64,000 nucleotides of DNA from Pegoplata infirma (Eukaryota; Arthropoda; Insecta; Diptera; Anthomyiidae): positions 133,513,182 to 133,577,181 of the forward strand of contig OY992539.1 of assembly GCA_963921195.1 (NCBI GenBank), read 5' to 3'. This document shows positions 11,530-22,750 of this stretch, in pieces (the stretch's first letter is position 1; each line of letters opens with the position of its first letter). A program made the translations under genes and the position numbers. Below the pieces are notes generated by a model, which saw only the letters and a program-made list of their open reading frames with translations, made no database searches and was not told the origin of the DNA.

Positions 11530-11760
11530 CAATTGAATATACTCACTTGTTTCTTAAGAAAAATTCTGAGATTCTTAACATTTTTTCCTAAATGTACAGA
11601 TTATCAAATAGAAAATGTCTCAGATTCTAAAATATTTTTCTTATGTAAAAAATTTCAGACTCTGAAACATTTTTCCTATGCAGAAAATCTCAGATTCAGT
11701 GAAATGCCAAATTCTGCAATTTTTTTTCGTGGAAAAAATCTCACATTTTTTTCAAGTCGA
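11530..11760. repeat. Degenerate 35-bp satellite array
   Basis: Repeats 'CTCAGATTCT', 'ACATTTTTCCTA' and 'GAAAATCTCAGA' at roughly 35-bp spacing with many substitutions. It is an old relative of the clean array at 46350-47560. Confidence 0.7.
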
Positions 11761-11893
11761 ATATGTATTAATATTTTATTTTGAACGAGGAAATGGTACC
11801 GGTTTCCTGATTCTTGAATAATTCTTGGTACTCCCGGGAATACCGATTGCGGTTTTGACGGTACTACCGGTATTCCCGGGACTACCGGTACGT

Positions 11894-11927
11894 AAAATCT
11901 GATACGTTAAAAAACGTATCAGATTTT
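11894..11927. other. Perfect 15-bp-arm hairpin
   Basis: AAAATCTGATACGTT (11894-11908) and its exact complement (11913-11927) flank a 4-nt A loop. It follows a run of CCGG/TACCGGT-rich short palindromes (11800-11892). It may be the centre of an unrecognised foldback element. Confidence 0.65.
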
Positions 11928-13639
11928 CCTACCAGAACTTATGAAAATATTAGGTATACCTTCTAGAATTTCGCTAAAGATGAAATAGGTCTGAGGAAAA
12001 AAATATTTTTATTTGTAATTTTGCCCTCTACCACTCAGATATCTTTTCTATTTAGTTCCTATTCCTTATTAGTTCCAAAGATGCATTCAAAATACCCCTC
12101 CCGGTAGTAGTTACGTTTGCTGAAGTAACGGCTTAACTTTGTACATATTGACCATAATTAAAGCCAAATAATTATGTATGTAAAACTAAATTAATTACTG
12201 TTATTTTACTTAAAAATAACAATAAATAATAAATTAGTTTGAGCGTATTATAACAAACAAAAATTCTTGCAAATTCATTGCAAATATTTTTAAATATTCA
12301 TCACCACTTAAGTTGCTTGTATCAGAGACTATGGCTACTTTGGTGGTTAGTAATGGCTATAATAAGCATTTTATTACAAAAGTTTAAAAAACTAAAACTT
12401 TTTCATATTTTTTAGTACTTGCTGCAACTTAAAGGGTTGTTTTCTTGCAGCCATGGCTAACGACTATGAAATACTTTAAGCATAAAATACTTTAAGTCTC
12501 TAAAACGAGTAAACAAAATTCTAAAATTCTTTTAAAATTCGCAAAACAAAATCATAAAGTATAGATTTGAAATGTTAGAATGTGAAGAGTGAGAGAAAAA
12601 AAAAATAAAACTTAAAACTTACTAAACTATGACTAGCTACCGCACTTTTCCGGATTCTTTCTGGATACTTATGTTCCAAGTACAAATGTATTAGACAGAT
12701 ATGTTAGGGCAATGGAAAACTGAGAAGGATTATGTGTGAAAGTTACATAAAATCGTGTGATTTTGTTTTCCTACCCACTCATTCGGTTTGAATGACTATA
12801 TAAATTAACCCTTTCCTGCTGGAGTCAATGTTCATTGATGTGTAAAGTTACAGCTAGACGCCACATTTGTAATTTTAGACAAATTTTTAGTGGATTCATA
12901 CACTAAGTTTTTGAAAGTATGAGTTGGTGTTTGCATACATTGTATGTAAATAGATTAGAGTGGGCTGATAAAAATCGATTTGTTGATGATTTTGTTGGCT
13001 CCCTACTCACAAAGATCATATATAGCTTTCCACAAGTTGATGCAATAGGTCATGTGGTCCTAAGGCATAGAAAACATCGCAAAGAATTTCGAAAGCCTTT
13101 TGAACAGTTGACCTAACACAAAGGCCACCTCCTGTATATGTTAGTTCATGTTCAATATAGCATTTAGAGTGGCGCCCAAAATGGGGCTCAAAGCACCATA
13201 AATTCCCATAATCGTCTAGTTTTCGTTATCACTCTTGTTTAGCAGATGCTTGTTGTCGCTAAATATTAAACATATTTGAGGAAATCTTGACAAATATTAC
13301 CCCCGATTCTTCCTCAAAGATACAAACCTCATTTCCAGATATTTGACAGTCTTTGAAAACTTTTTTTTTTTTCAATTTAAAGAAGCTAGAAATGGATTTT
13401 TCGGCCCACTCTTATAATAAGTAACTTATACAGAAAAAATATTATCTGATGATCGTCTAGTAGATGCGTTTAAAAATAAATATTTTTTACTAATTTGCAG
13501 AATATCGCCGTTTTGTAAATGACAAGAGCTTGCCGGCGCGAAGGAGCCTATTTAAAAGTCGCTATACTTCACATCATCTAAAAAATCATGAACTGGAATG
13601 CTTTTCCAGTTTTTTAAAAGCTACTCCAACATTTTCACA

Positions 13640-14160
13640 TTTTGGGGTGTCTCGGCTTATCGGCCAAATCAGTGTTTCAAAATTTCGTTGTCCCCTAATG
13701 AAACAATGTGGCCCTTTGGGGAAATTTCGATAACTCCCGAACTAGGAGGAATATCGTCTACATCTTTTCCAATTGTATTTCAGAAATTTTTAAATTGTAT
13801 TTCAGAAATTATCAGTTGTATTTCAGAAGTTATCAATTGTATTTCAGAATTTATCAATTGTATTTCAGAAATTATCAATTGTATTTCAGAAATTATCAGT
13901 TATATTTCAGAAATGATCAATTGTATTTCAGAAACTAACCTTCGTAAAACAACTGAAAATTTCTGAAATACAATTGATAATTTCTGAAATACAATTGATA
14001 AATTCTGAAATACAATTTATAATTTCTGAAATACACTTGATAAATTCTGAAATACAATTGATAATTTCTGAAATACAATTGATAAATTCTGAAATATAAT
14101 TGATAATTTTTGAAATACAATTGAAAGTTTTTGAGGAAAACCTAAAATTCCAACCTTAGG
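13640..14160. mobile_element. Truncated copy 3 of the palindromic MITE, with a 21-bp inverted array
   Basis: The left part (GGGGTGTCTCGGCTTATCGG, then 'TTTCGTTGTCCCC' and 'GATAACTCCCGAACTA') matches copies 1 and 2. It then runs into a 21-bp repeat array and ends at 'CCAACCTTAGG'. The original interior is replaced by the array, and the outer CAAGGG ends are missing. Confidence 0.7.
13776..14118. repeat. 21-bp tandem array in head-on orientation (palindromic)
   Basis: About seven copies of 'TGTATTTCAGAAATTATCA' (21-bp period) run forward to 13938. About seven more run in reverse complement from 13955 to 14118, so the whole array can fold into one long hairpin. Because 21 is a multiple of three, both strands give open frames repeating LYFRNYQ. 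This is an arithmetic artefact, not evidence of a gene. Confidence 0.9.
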
Positions 14161-14692
14161 AACCTGTACGGTAGTTCAAAATCATTGTCGGCTATGTACT
14201 TCCCTGGAATATCCATGAGTTGAACAACTATATCTGTGGACGTTTGACAAAAGCACTTATTTTTTTTTTTTAAATATTTTTAGAGCTTTTTTTAAGAGTC
14301 TGTAATGTTAAGAACTGGACGATTTTCTCCCCATTTTCGAAGAGATCTGATAACATGATATTTCAAATTGTTGAGATTTAAAAAAAAAATCATGGAAAAA
14401 GTGTTTGTTGTAGCCGAAAAATTCCATTTTAATATATTTTTGACAAAAGAACTTAAATCGAATTAAATGCTTTTGTCAAATCTCCACAGATATAATCGAT
14501 TGCTAAACTGCTTGACCATCTTATTTAATGACGCGTGGAAGCTAAGGGCAGGTCTTATGTTATAGAATCGATCTTGTTTTTAAAACTTAAGGTACTTGAC
14601 CGCGAATTGACTGTCCTCATTGATCTTGGCTTCGATTGAAGTCAAGAAATTGCGTTCCAACCAGTCAGCCACTTTTTCTTATTGCCTGCATC
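14161..14692. other. Non-coding stretch before the hAT element
   Basis: No gene recognised. Sequence just left of the hAT junction should continue directly into 17875 in the pre-insertion allele. Because 17875-18199 is a LINE 3' region, part of 14500-14700 may be decayed LINE coding sequence. I could not read a conserved motif in it. Confidence 0.4.
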
Positions 14693-14776
14693 TTAACCTG
14701 CAGGGGCGTATCCAGGATTTTATTTCGCAGGGGGCCCAACAATTTTTTTTAATTAACATATCTTTTTCTCCCGCCG

Positions 14777-15821
14777 CACAGTGGGGAAAAATTGACTTTT
14801 TTGTCCGATTTTGCCTACAGGTCGCAATTCTTAACCGATTTTAATTTTTCTTTTTTTAAAATTAGCTAATAAAATTCGTCAACGGTCTGTAATGGTGTAT
14901 TTCTAAAAATCGTTTTTGTTTTATTTGAATATTTTTTTAAAATTCAGAAAATATTAATTTTTTTAGAATTTTTGCTCTAAAAAATGTAATAGGCAGGGGA
15001 CGAATAAGCTGTATGGACAAAATTAAAGGTATTTGAACCCCTTATAAATGACATTAATAGCATTTGTTAATTTATTATTATTTTGGTTTTTTAAAACATC
15101 TGAAAACTTAAAAATGTTCTCTTTTAAGTACCTACATACATATATCATTTTAAATAATGTACCAATATCAATGATATTTTTTTAAATTAAAGCTTATCAT
15201 TTTCTTAACCATTATTGGTATATAAAGTATTTTTGCAAAATTGTTTAACTCTTTTTTTCGAATTTACAATGTAACAACTTTTTTTTTTTTTTAAACAGAC
15301 TAAAAAATAATTTTGAAATTCCAAAAATCATAAGGTAAAATTTGAGCAAAAAAATAAAATATTTGTTTCAAAAAATTTTGTGTACCAATTATGACTAAGC
15401 AAAACATAAGCTTAAATCTAAAAAAAAAATTCATTGAAATTGGTACATTATTTTTAAAAATATAGGCTTTTAAAAGTGAAAATTCTTGAATTTTTGGCTA
15501 GTTATAAAAACCAAAATAATAATATATTTTTTAATACTAATCACGTCGTTGATAAGGGGTTCCAATACCTTTAATTTAGTCCATAAAGCATATTCGTCCC
15601 ATGCCTAATACATTTTTTATTGCAAAAAACTGAAAAAATTAAAATTTTCTGAACTTTAGGAAAATATAAAAAGTAACCCGAAATTTTTTTTCAAAAATCC
15701 ACCATGACAGATCAATGCGGAATTTTATTAGCTAAAATGCAAAAAAAGCAAAATCAAAATCGATTAAGAATTGTGACCTGTAGGCAAAATTGGAAAAAAA
15801 AAAAACATTTTCCCCACTGTG
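14777..15821. mobile_element. Transib-type non-autonomous element, TSD CGCCG
   Basis: Both ends start CACAGTGGGGAAAA, facing inward, and are flanked by a perfect 5-bp duplication CGCCG (14772-14776 and 15822-15826). Transib elements have 5-bp duplications with a CGNCG preference and CAC(A/T)(A/G)TG ends like V(D)J heptamers; this fits all three rules. Inverted homology extends over the outer 100 bp or so (complement of 'CGATTTTGCCTACAGGTC' near 15778). The inner 14990-15620 holds another inverted pair. No transposase. Confidence 0.87.
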
Positions 15822-15908
15822 CGCCGTCTCCGTATGTAACTGATTAAGATAAACTAAATTCTTAGAATTTTTCTCCCAAAAATTTAAAATTTTTTGAGAT
15901 ATGTACAT

Positions 15909-16253
15909 TAGGGCGGGTCGATTTGTATGGATCGAAAAAAACTGAAAAATCGTATAGCAAAAACAAAATCTACAAGAAATTCTAAGAAAGTTTTCCAAAG
16001 AAACCATTGGTCTAAAATCAAACCCTATACCGCGCCTAACGACATGAAGATTTGTCCGTCCGTCCTTTTTTTCATAACCAAAACATAGAACTTGAATCTT
16101 TTTTGGTGTTTGTGTTAATAGGTCAAACCCTATAGGTTAATAGGTATAGGGTTTGATTTTAGAAACATGGTTTCTTTGGGAAATGTTCTTAGAATTTCTT
16201 GTAGATTATGTTTTTGCTATACGATTTTTGACAAAAAAAATCGACCCGCCCTA
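15909..16253. mobile_element. hAT-type foldback MITE, TSD ATGTACAT
   Basis: Left end TAGGGCGGGTCGATTT and its complement at the right are flanked by ATGTACAT (15901-15908 and 16254-16261). Most of the element is one hairpin: 'CTACAAGAAATTCTAAGA' near 15970 is mirrored near 16190. It lies inside the 14701-17866 element. The same duplication sequence is used by the elements at 40226 and 58667. Confidence 0.88.
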
Positions 16254-16261
16254 ATGTACAT

Positions 16262-17745
16262 ACTTGAGACATTTTGCTATTGAAAAAGTGCCAGATTCCA
16301 AGACATTTTTTCTATAGAAAAGTCGCAGATTTCCAGACATTTTTTCTATAGAAAAAGTCTCAGATTCGAAGGCATTTTTCCTATAGGAAAAGTCCCAGCT
16401 TCTGAGACATTTGTCCTATAGAATAAGTCACAGTTTCTGGGACATTTTTCCTATTGAACAAGTCTCAGATTCTGATAAATTATTCCTATCAAACAAGCCT
16501 CAGATTCTGAAAAATTCTTCCTATTGAAAAAGTCTCAGATTCTGAGACATTTTTTCTATAGAAAAATTCTCAGGTTCTGAGTCATTTTTTCTATATGAAA
16601 AGTCTCTGATTCTGAAATATTTTTCAAGTAGAAATAGTCTTAGATTCTAAGATTATTATCATATAGAAAAAGTCTCAGATTCTGAGACATTTTTTCGTTC
16701 TTATACAAAAAGTCTCAGATTTTGATACATTTTTCCTATAAAAAAGTCTCAGAGTCTGAAACGTTTTTCCCATAAAAAATGTTTTAGATTCTGAGGCATT
16801 TTACCTAAAGAAAAAGTATCATATTCTGAGACATTTTTTCTAAAGAAAAAGTATCAGGTTCTGAGACATTTTTCCTTAAGAAAAAATCTCAGGTTCTGAC
16901 ACATTTATTCTATAGAAAAAGTCTTAGATTTTGAGGCATTTTGCCTATAAAAAAGTTTTTGATTCTAAGATATTTTTCAAAAAAAAGTCTTAGATTCTGA
17001 GACATTTTTCCTATAGAACAAGTTTCAGATTCTGATAAATTTTTCCTAAAAAAAACTATCAGGTTTTATAGAAAAAGTAACAGATTCCCAGAAATTTTTC
17101 CTATTTAAAAAGTCTCATATTCTGAGATATTTTTTCTAAAGAAAATTTCTAAGATTCTGACACATTTTTTCTACAGAAAAATTCTCAGATTCTGAGACAT
17201 TTTTCAAACAATTTTCCTATTAAAAGAAAAATTCTCAGATTCTAAGAAATTTTGCGTAACGAAAAATTCTCAGATTTTGATACATTTTTCCTATGAAAAA
17301 AGTCTCAGAATCTTAAACATTTTTCCTAAGAAAAAGTCTCAGATTCTAAAATTTTAAGATAATTTTCCCAAAAAAGGCCTCTGATTCTGTTATATTTTTA
17401 TATAGAAAAAATCTTTGATTCTCAGACTTCTCCTAAAGAAAAAGTCTTTGATTCTGAGTAAAATTTTTAGAGACATTATATACATAGATACTATACTAAA
17501 AAGTCTCAGAATCTGGAACATTTTTTTAAAGGCAGAGTCTCAGATTCTAAGAAATTTTTCTATAGAAAATGTCAAATGCATACATAAAGCTTCAGTTTCT
17601 GATACAATTTTCCATTAGAATTTTAAGTTGAAACGTTTCAAATTCTTAAAGAAAAATTTTCAGATTTTGAGACATTTTCTGGCAGAAAAATTTTCAGACT
17701 CGAAAAATTTTCCTTCAGAAAAATTTTCAGATTCTGAAATGCTTT
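16262..17745. repeat. Diverged 35-bp dyad satellite array
   Basis: About 40 units built from 'CAGATTCTGAGACATTTTT' plus 'CTATAGAAAAAGTCT', with a period near 35 bp and heavy divergence and indels. It is clearly older than the homogeneous array at 46350-47560. It fills the right half of the hAT element. Confidence 0.88.
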
Positions 17746-17874
17746 TAAATTTTTTTGAGTAGTTTTTTTTATATTGTACATAACATTTTATACCGAATAC
17801 TGAAATTTGTGAAATCATTTCGGGGGGGGCCCGGGCCCCCGGGCCCCCCCCCTGTATACGCCACTGTTAACCTG

Positions 17875-18199
17875 GAAATTACTGCATTGATCTAGACTTA
17901 ACTCAACCTCCCCTGAATGACTCCGAGTTCTGTTCTTGCCGCTTGGAAAGGCCTAGCGTCTGTGTGTGTTATCCTATGATCAAACACGTCTTCTAATTTG
18001 CAAAGATCATAGATATTTTAACTGCAGTCCGGCACCATGGTACCGGTTACAAATTTTTTACCGTTCTTAGAGTTATGGTAAGTCGATTTCTTTCACTCAT
18101 ATTAAATTTTTCAATTTAAGACCAATTACATTATTATTCTCAATATTGACATTGCAATCGCCAATAACAATTTTAATGTTACACAATTTTTAGTTTTGA
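17875..18199 (+). repeat. LINE 3' region (copy of the 39.9 kb LINE tail)
   Basis: Matches the 3' non-coding part at 39971-40215: 'TATTTTAACTGCAGTCCGG', 'GACCAATTACATTAT', 'ATTGCAATCGCCAA' and 'TTTTAATGTTACACAATTTT' occur in the same order. The hAT insertion at 14701-17866 separates it from its upstream part. Confidence 0.8.
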
Positions 18200-18201
18200 T
18201 A

Positions 18202-18716
18202 CACCCAAAAAAAAAGTCTGTCTAAAAATCTGTAAAGCTACACAGAAAATAAAATCGTCAAATTTAAATCAACAAACAGCAATTGTAAATCAACCAAACA
18301 TTTAATAAAAACGGCCGACTGTTAGTCTATGCTACAAAACTTCGATTTTGTTTTTAACAAACTCAGTCAAGTAATTTTATTTCAAAATTATTTTATCTTG
18401 TCAACAAATAGTTTTTGTGTTTGTTGAAAAAAAATAAGATTTTTTACGTTTGTCAGATCAACAAATTGTGGCTGTGTTTGTTGAATTTCTTTGTTGAAAA
18501 AAAAATTAAAGATTTTTTACGTTTGTCAATACAAATAATAATTTTAGAGAACTATTACAAACTCGTTTATCAATTTTTTTTTAAATTTTTTTTCAACAAT
18601 CAATATTTACAAGCGTTAGTTGATATCACAAATTTCCGTATAGGAGCACTTTCAGTAAAAAAGTTAATTGTATTCACAAATATGGGGGTCAATATAGCAA
18701 TTCGCTTTTTTCTGTG
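18202..18716. mobile_element. TA-flanked MITE (CAC..GTG ends)
   Basis: Starts CACCCAAAAAAAAAG and ends CTTTTTTCTGTG, with TA on both sides (18200-18201 and 18717-18718). It inserted at the end of the LINE tail. The short ORF at 18415-18726 is AT-biased and runs past the element end, so it is not a gene. Confidence 0.65.
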
Positions 18717-18718
18717 TA

Positions 18719-18890
18719 CACTCTAAAAAATGAGTCCAGTTTTCTACTATAAATTGGGTAAATTTCAACAAATTCAAATAATATACTACTATAAATTGCG
18801 TAAATTTCCAATAACTTTAAGTAGAATTACGCAATGTGTGTAAATTTACCCAATTTATTGTAGGAAACTGAAATCATTTTAATTAGAGTG
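18719..18890. mobile_element. 172-bp TA-flanked MITE, CACTC/GAGTG ends
   Basis: Starts CACTCTAAAAAATGA and ends TCATTTTAATTAGAGTG, with TA at 18717-18718 and 18891-18892. 'TAAATTGGGTAAATTT' and its complement sit sub-terminally. It shares its left TA with the neighbouring element, so the two abut. Confidence 0.8.
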
Positions 18891-19014
18891 TACTTTCAAT
18901 TTGATTTAGCAAACTTTCAGCAAATTTTTCTGCTAAAATGGATATTTTTCCTAAAATCTCTGTCATTCAGTTTTACAAAATAATAGAAATTTTACTGAGT
19001 TTTTACTGATTCTG

Positions 19015-19220
19015 GGGGCCCTCGGAGGCTAGTTGGTAGCATGCTAGCCTTTAAACGTGGGGGTCGTGGGTTCGATTCCCACCACAACCCTTGGTTTTTT
19101 CGCTACAACGAGACGACGGTCATTGTTACCAGTTCTCGGTTAGGTTGAAATTATTAAAAATAAGTTGTAAATTAACAGAAAGAATAAGTAAAAATAATTC
19201 GTCATGTGTTCAAACTATTA
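19015..19220 (+). mobile_element. tRNA-derived SINE with 12-bp target duplication
   Basis: The head carries an A-box-like GGCTAGTTGGTAGCATGC and a perfect B box GGGTTCGATTCC. The T-arm has a full 5-bp stem (GTGGG/CCCAC). The anticodon stem is broken and the loop would read UUA, so this is not a working tRNA. The tail is AT-rich. A perfect 12-bp duplication TTACTGATTCTG flanks it (19003-19014 and 19221-19232). The internal boxes would allow RNA polymerase III transcription, and mobilisation would need a LINE in trans. Confidence 0.85.
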
Positions 19221-19393
19221 TTACTGATTCTGATAGTTGAATTTCAAAATATTTTTTAACATACTTTTAGCAGATTAATTAAACAGAAATAATTTGTTGT
19301 CATTTTATTTCATTCCTTTTTCAAGAAAGTTTTCTAAGTTAAAGTCCCGAGTAAAAATAATTATATATAGGGGTATATAATGTTATCTATCTA

Positions 19394-22300
19394 TCTATAT
19401 ATATAAAAGAGTAACGTGACTGACTGACTGACTGACTGACTGACTGACTCATCATCGCCCAGCCCAAACCGCTGGAGCTAGAGACTTGAAATTTGGACTG
19501 TAGGTTCACCTCCCGGAATATAGATCCACTAAGGCTGGATTTTTGCCAATGTTGATTCTAAGGGGTAAAAAGGGTAAAAAACTGTACTTTTGGTACTTTT
19601 TATATCTCATGAAATAATGGTCATAGAGACTTGAAATTTGGACTGTATGTTCACCTCCCGGAACATAGATACACTAAGGCCGGCTTTTTGCCAGTGTTGA
19701 TTCTAAGGGGGTAAAATGGGTAAAAAACTGTACTTTTGGTACTTTTTATATCTCATGAAATAATGGTCATAGAGACTTGAAATTTGGACTGTATGTTCAC
19801 CTTCCGGAATGTAGATCCTGTAAGGCTGGACTTTTGCCAATGTTGATTTTAAGGGGGTAAAAAGGGTAAAAAACTGTACTTTTGGTACCTTTTATATTTT
19901 CTTAAATAATTGTCACAGAGACTTGAAATTTGGACTGTATGTTCACCTCCCGGAATATAGATTCACCAAGGCTGGATTTTCGCCAATGAAGACTCTAAGC
20001 GGGTAAAAAGGGTAAAAAACTGTACTTTTGGTACATTTTTTATTTCCTTAAATAATGGTATTAGAAACTTGAAATTTGCAATGTAGGTTTACCTCCCGGA
20101 AAAAAAATCACTAAGGCTGGGTTTTTGCCAATGTTGATTCAACGGGGGTAAAATGGGTAAAAAAAGTGTACTTTTGGTACTTTTTATATCTCCTGAAATA
20201 ATAGTCATAAAGACTTGAAAATTGGACTGTATGCTCACCTCTCGAAATAAAGATCTATTTAGGCTGGATTTTCGCCAATGATGATTCTAAGGGGGAAAAA
20301 AGGGTAAAAAACTGTACTTTTGGTACCTTTTACATTTACTTAATGGTACTAGAAACTTGAAATTTGTAATGTAGGTTTACCTTCCGGAAAAAAGATTCAA
20401 TAAGGCTGGGTTTTTGCCAATGTTGATTCTACGGGGTAAAAAGGGTAAAAAATTACCTTTTATAAAAAGTACCTTTTGTAAAAAGTACCTTTTATAAAAA
20501 GTACCTTTTATAAAAAGTACCTTTTATAAAAAGTACCTTTTATAAAAAGTACCTTTTATAAAAAGTACCTTTTATAAAAAGTATCTTTTATAAAAAGTAC
20601 CTTTTATAAAAAGTACCTTTTATAAAAAGTACCTTTTATAAAAAGTACCTTTTATAAAAAGTACCTTTTATAAAAAGTACCTTTTATAAAAAGTACCTTT
20701 TATAAAAAGTACCTTTTATAAAAAGTACCTTTTATAAAAAGTACCTTTTATAAAAAGTACCTTTTATAAAAAGTACCTTTTATAAAAAGTACCTTTTATA
20801 AAAAGTACCTTTTATAAAAAGTACCTTTTGTAAAAATACCTTTTAAAAAAAGTACCTTTTATAAAAAGTACCTTTTATAAAAAGTACCTTTTATAAAAAG
20901 TACCTTTTATAAAAAGTACCTTTTATAAAAAGTACCTTTTATAAAAAGTACCTTTTATAAAAAGTACCTTTTATAAAAAGTACTTTTTATAAGAAGTACC
21001 TTTTATAAAAAGTACCTTTTATAAAAAGTACCTTTTATAAAAAGTACCTTTTATAAAACATACCTTTTATAAAAAGTACCTTTTATAAAAAGTACCTTTT
21101 ATAAAAAGTACCTTTTATAAAAAGTACCTTTTATAAAAAGTACCTTTTATAAAAAGTACCTTTTATAAAAAGTAACTTTTATAAATAGTACCTTTTATAA
21201 AAAGTACCTTTTATAAAAAGTACCTTTCATAAAAAGTACCTTTTATAAAAAGTACCTTTTATAAAAAGTACCTTTTATAAAAAGTACCTTTTATAAAAAG
21301 TACCTTTTATAAAAAATACCTTTTATATAAAGTACCTTTTATAAAAAGTACCTTTTATAAAAATTACCTTTTATAAAAAGTACCTTTTATAAAAAGTACC
21401 TTTTATAAAAAGTACCTTTTATAAAAAGTACCTTTTATAAAAAGTACCTTTTATAAAAAGTACCTTTTATAAAAAGTACCTTTTATAAAAAGTAACTTTT
21501 ATAAAAAGTACCTTTTATAAAAAGTACCTTTTATAAAAAGTACCTTTTATAAAAAGTACCTTTTATAAAAAGTACTTTTTTTAAAAAGAACCTTTTATAA
21601 AAAGGAATGTAGGATTTTTCGGTGAAGAAAAAAACCTTCTGGAAGAGATACTTTTTTTGAAATTTCGTTTCTAACGGGGGCAAGAAAGTGTACTTTTGGT
21701 ACTTTTTTTTTGTTCCTATAATAATGACCGTTGAAGCTTGAATTTTGGAATGTAGGGGACTTCGGTGAAAAAAACATTCTGCTTAAGTATTTTCAAAAAA
21801 TTCTGTTTCTAGAGCTGGTAAAAAGTGTTTTTTGATACTTTTTATATTTTATGAAGTAATTATCCTATGCACTGAAATTTTGAATGCTTTAAAAAGTTAT
21901 TTTTGGAAATTCTGTTTCTAAGGGTCGCGACCGATCGTAAAGGCGATAAAAAGTGCAAATTTGGTTATTCTTATATTTCTTGAAATAATGGTTCCGAAAC
22001 TTGATGTTTTAAATAAAGGATCACCTAGCACAAAAAAACAGTTTTTGGAAAATATAATTTTACGGGGAAAAGGGGGCAAATGGTTATTTTGAGATATCTA
22101 ACTATTGAACTAAAAGCCGCAGAAATAACACCCAAGACAAGGACATATTTTAAAATTTTAGGGTAAAAAGGGGTACCTGGTAACAGTGGTGTAAAATGGT
22201 ACTTTTCATATCTACAATATAAAGACAACAGGACTTATTTTTTTAACGCATATTATACGGAGAGGAATGAAACTTACATGGAACGAAAGGAGACGGACTT

Positions 22301-22750
22301 GGAAGTGAAATGGAATAGAACGGGGAACGAAGTGGAATAGAGCTGGGAACAATATGGAATGATGTTTTTTACTTAAATTTTACGTATTTAACTTTTCGCT
22401 CCATATTTGTTCTCACTATATGTTTTTCCACTCAAACTTATTTTTATTCGAATTTTTTTTTTCACTGAAGTATTTATTCACTCAAAATCTTCAAACCCGA
22501 TATAAGGGCTCGAAAATTGTCAATATATTTGTTCACCGAAACGAGCATGATGACGTACCAGCGAAGTTATTCAAATTTTATTGTTTAAATTATTCACTAA
22601 AATATTATTTTATGAAAGACTTAAACGTCCACAAGTAAATAAAACAAAAACTTTGTAGAGGATTTTTTTTAAATCGATAGAGTAATCCTGATCTTTATAT
22701 TATCCGGTATTCAATACAACCGGTAACGAAGTACCGGGATGGTAAGCTAG
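19394..22750 (+). mobile_element. Helitron-type non-autonomous element, copy 1 of 3
   Basis: Begins TCTATATATATAAAAGAG after a host A. It ends with hairpin CCGGTAACGAAGTACCGG (6-bp stem, 22720-22737) and then CTAG. A 5' TC, a 3' hairpin 9 nt before CTAG, and A/T target bases are the Helitron hallmarks. Inside are a (GACT)n run, about seven tandem 146-bp units, a long 16-bp minisatellite and about 1.1 kb of unique tail. No Rep/helicase remains. Copy 2 starts at the very next base. Confidence 0.85.
20451..21603. repeat. 16-bp minisatellite in Helitron copy 1
   Basis: About 70 units of ACCTTTTATAAAAAGT with scattered single-base variants. The 16-mer matches its own reverse complement at 14 of 16 positions, with dyads at GTAC and TTTTATAAAA. 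Its complement contains GGTACTTTTTATA, which also occurs in every 146-bp unit upstream, so the array probably arose from that unit. Confidence 0.97.

Larger units (their letters stand above)
11216..13520. other. Non-coding stretch with hairpins, no gene recognised
   Basis: Contains decayed 35-bp satellite (11530-11760), a short dyad around GATAGTGGAAGATCCATTCC (11278-11304) and 'CCGGGAATACCG'-type repeats at 11800-11890. From 11940 on I see only AT-rich sequence. The ORF at 12919-13116 (65 residues) has no recognisable family. Confidence 0.45.
14701..17866. mobile_element. hAT-type element, TSD TTAACCTG, hosting nested elements
   Basis: The left end CAGGGGCGTATCCAGGATTT and the right end (complement of CAGTGGCGTATACAGG) are flanked by a perfect 8-bp duplication TTAACCTG (14693-14700 and 17867-17874). 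Near the right end is a striking GC palindrome (GGGCCCGGGCCCCCGGGCCC, 17827-17846) in otherwise AT-rich DNA. Most of the body is later material: a Transib-type element, a hAT MITE and a satellite array. No transposase is visible. Confidence 0.9.

Noticed and set aside
12919..13116. Small host gene (65-residue ORF).
   Set aside because: No domain, signal or splice context supports it, and ORFs of this length are expected by chance in the window.
13708..14120. Open frames on both strands encoding repeated LYFRNYQ peptides.
   Set aside because: They come from a 21-bp repeat, whose period is a multiple of three and which is present in both orientations. Nothing suggests a protein.
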